Both the position numbers and the translations under genes were made by a program. Positions 34,577-34,590 of a stretch of 34,590 nt of DNA are shown here, one piece after another. Each line of letters starts with the position of its first letter. Within the stretch, counting starts at the first letter, position 1. The notes below the pieces were generated by a model. The model made no database searches. It saw only the letters and a program-made list of their open reading frames with translations, and was not told the origin of the DNA. The DNA is from Bacteroidota bacterium. Lineage in GTDB: Bacteria; Bacteroidota; Bacteroidia; NS11-12g; UBA955. The stretch covers positions 1 to 34,590 of the forward strand of contig JAQCBH010000023.1 in NCBI GenBank assembly GCA_027621365.1, read 5' to 3'.

Positions 34577-34590
34577 CAAGAACGCCAAGA

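Overview
The window looks like chromosomal DNA from a member of the Bacteroidota, most probably a Flavobacteriales-type bacterium with moderate G+C. Four things point there. One large exported protein carries a C-terminal type IX secretion (T9SS) sorting domain. Several upstream regions carry the Bacteroidota promoter element TAnnTTTG. The FtsZ tail ends in HDNVD, as I recall from flavobacterial FtsZ. Clear Shine-Dalgarno sequences are mostly lacking. There is no sign of phage, plasmid, IS or CRISPR; this is mostly core genome.

Layout. 1-1264: the end of an unidentified gene and dapF (meso-diaminopimelate synthesis), closed by a strong stem-loop that probably serves both strands. 1358-5744 (minus): a T9SS-sorted beta-propeller protein, lipA, and a small exported protein with a well-formed promoter. 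5745-6010: divergent control region with a promoter and a phased array of MraZ-box-like repeats. 6011-21162 (plus): an uninterrupted division and cell wall (dcw) cluster in the order mraZ, rsmH, ftsL-like, ftsI (PASTA-type), murE, mraY, murD, ftsW, murG-murC, ftsQ, ftsA, ftsZ, with overlapping or closely spaced genes and a terminator after ftsZ. The most unusual feature is that murG and murC form one continuous reading frame with no linker and no stop, predicting an 831-residue bifunctional enzyme.

21273-26058 (minus): a family 4 glycosyltransferase, an MFS exporter, a small conserved protein, a two-CCG-domain iron-sulfur protein, and a universal stress protein with its own long GC hairpin terminator. 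26200-29736: an exported propeller-like protein, a family 2 glycosyltransferase, and a divergent FAD oxidoreductase of the UDP-galactopyranose mutase/HemY type. 29866-31671 (minus): a SprT-like metalloprotein and L-2-hydroxyglutarate oxidase. 31771-34399 (plus): the E2 subunit of 2-oxoglutarate dehydrogenase and an AT-richer OmpA-family protein with calcium-binding-type repeats. The window closes with a terminator and tRNA-Arg(ACG).

Functional links. DapF makes the meso-DAP that MurE (with its DNPR motif) adds to the peptidoglycan precursor. MurE, MurD, MraY and MurG-MurC build lipid II, FtsW and FtsI polymerise it, and FtsA/FtsZ/FtsQ/FtsL organise the septum. LipA makes the lipoyl group that the E2 subunit carries on Lys43. 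LhgO feeds 2-oxoglutarate to the same dehydrogenase from the divergent side of one promoter region. All functional calls are made by recognising protein families by eye; no searches were run.
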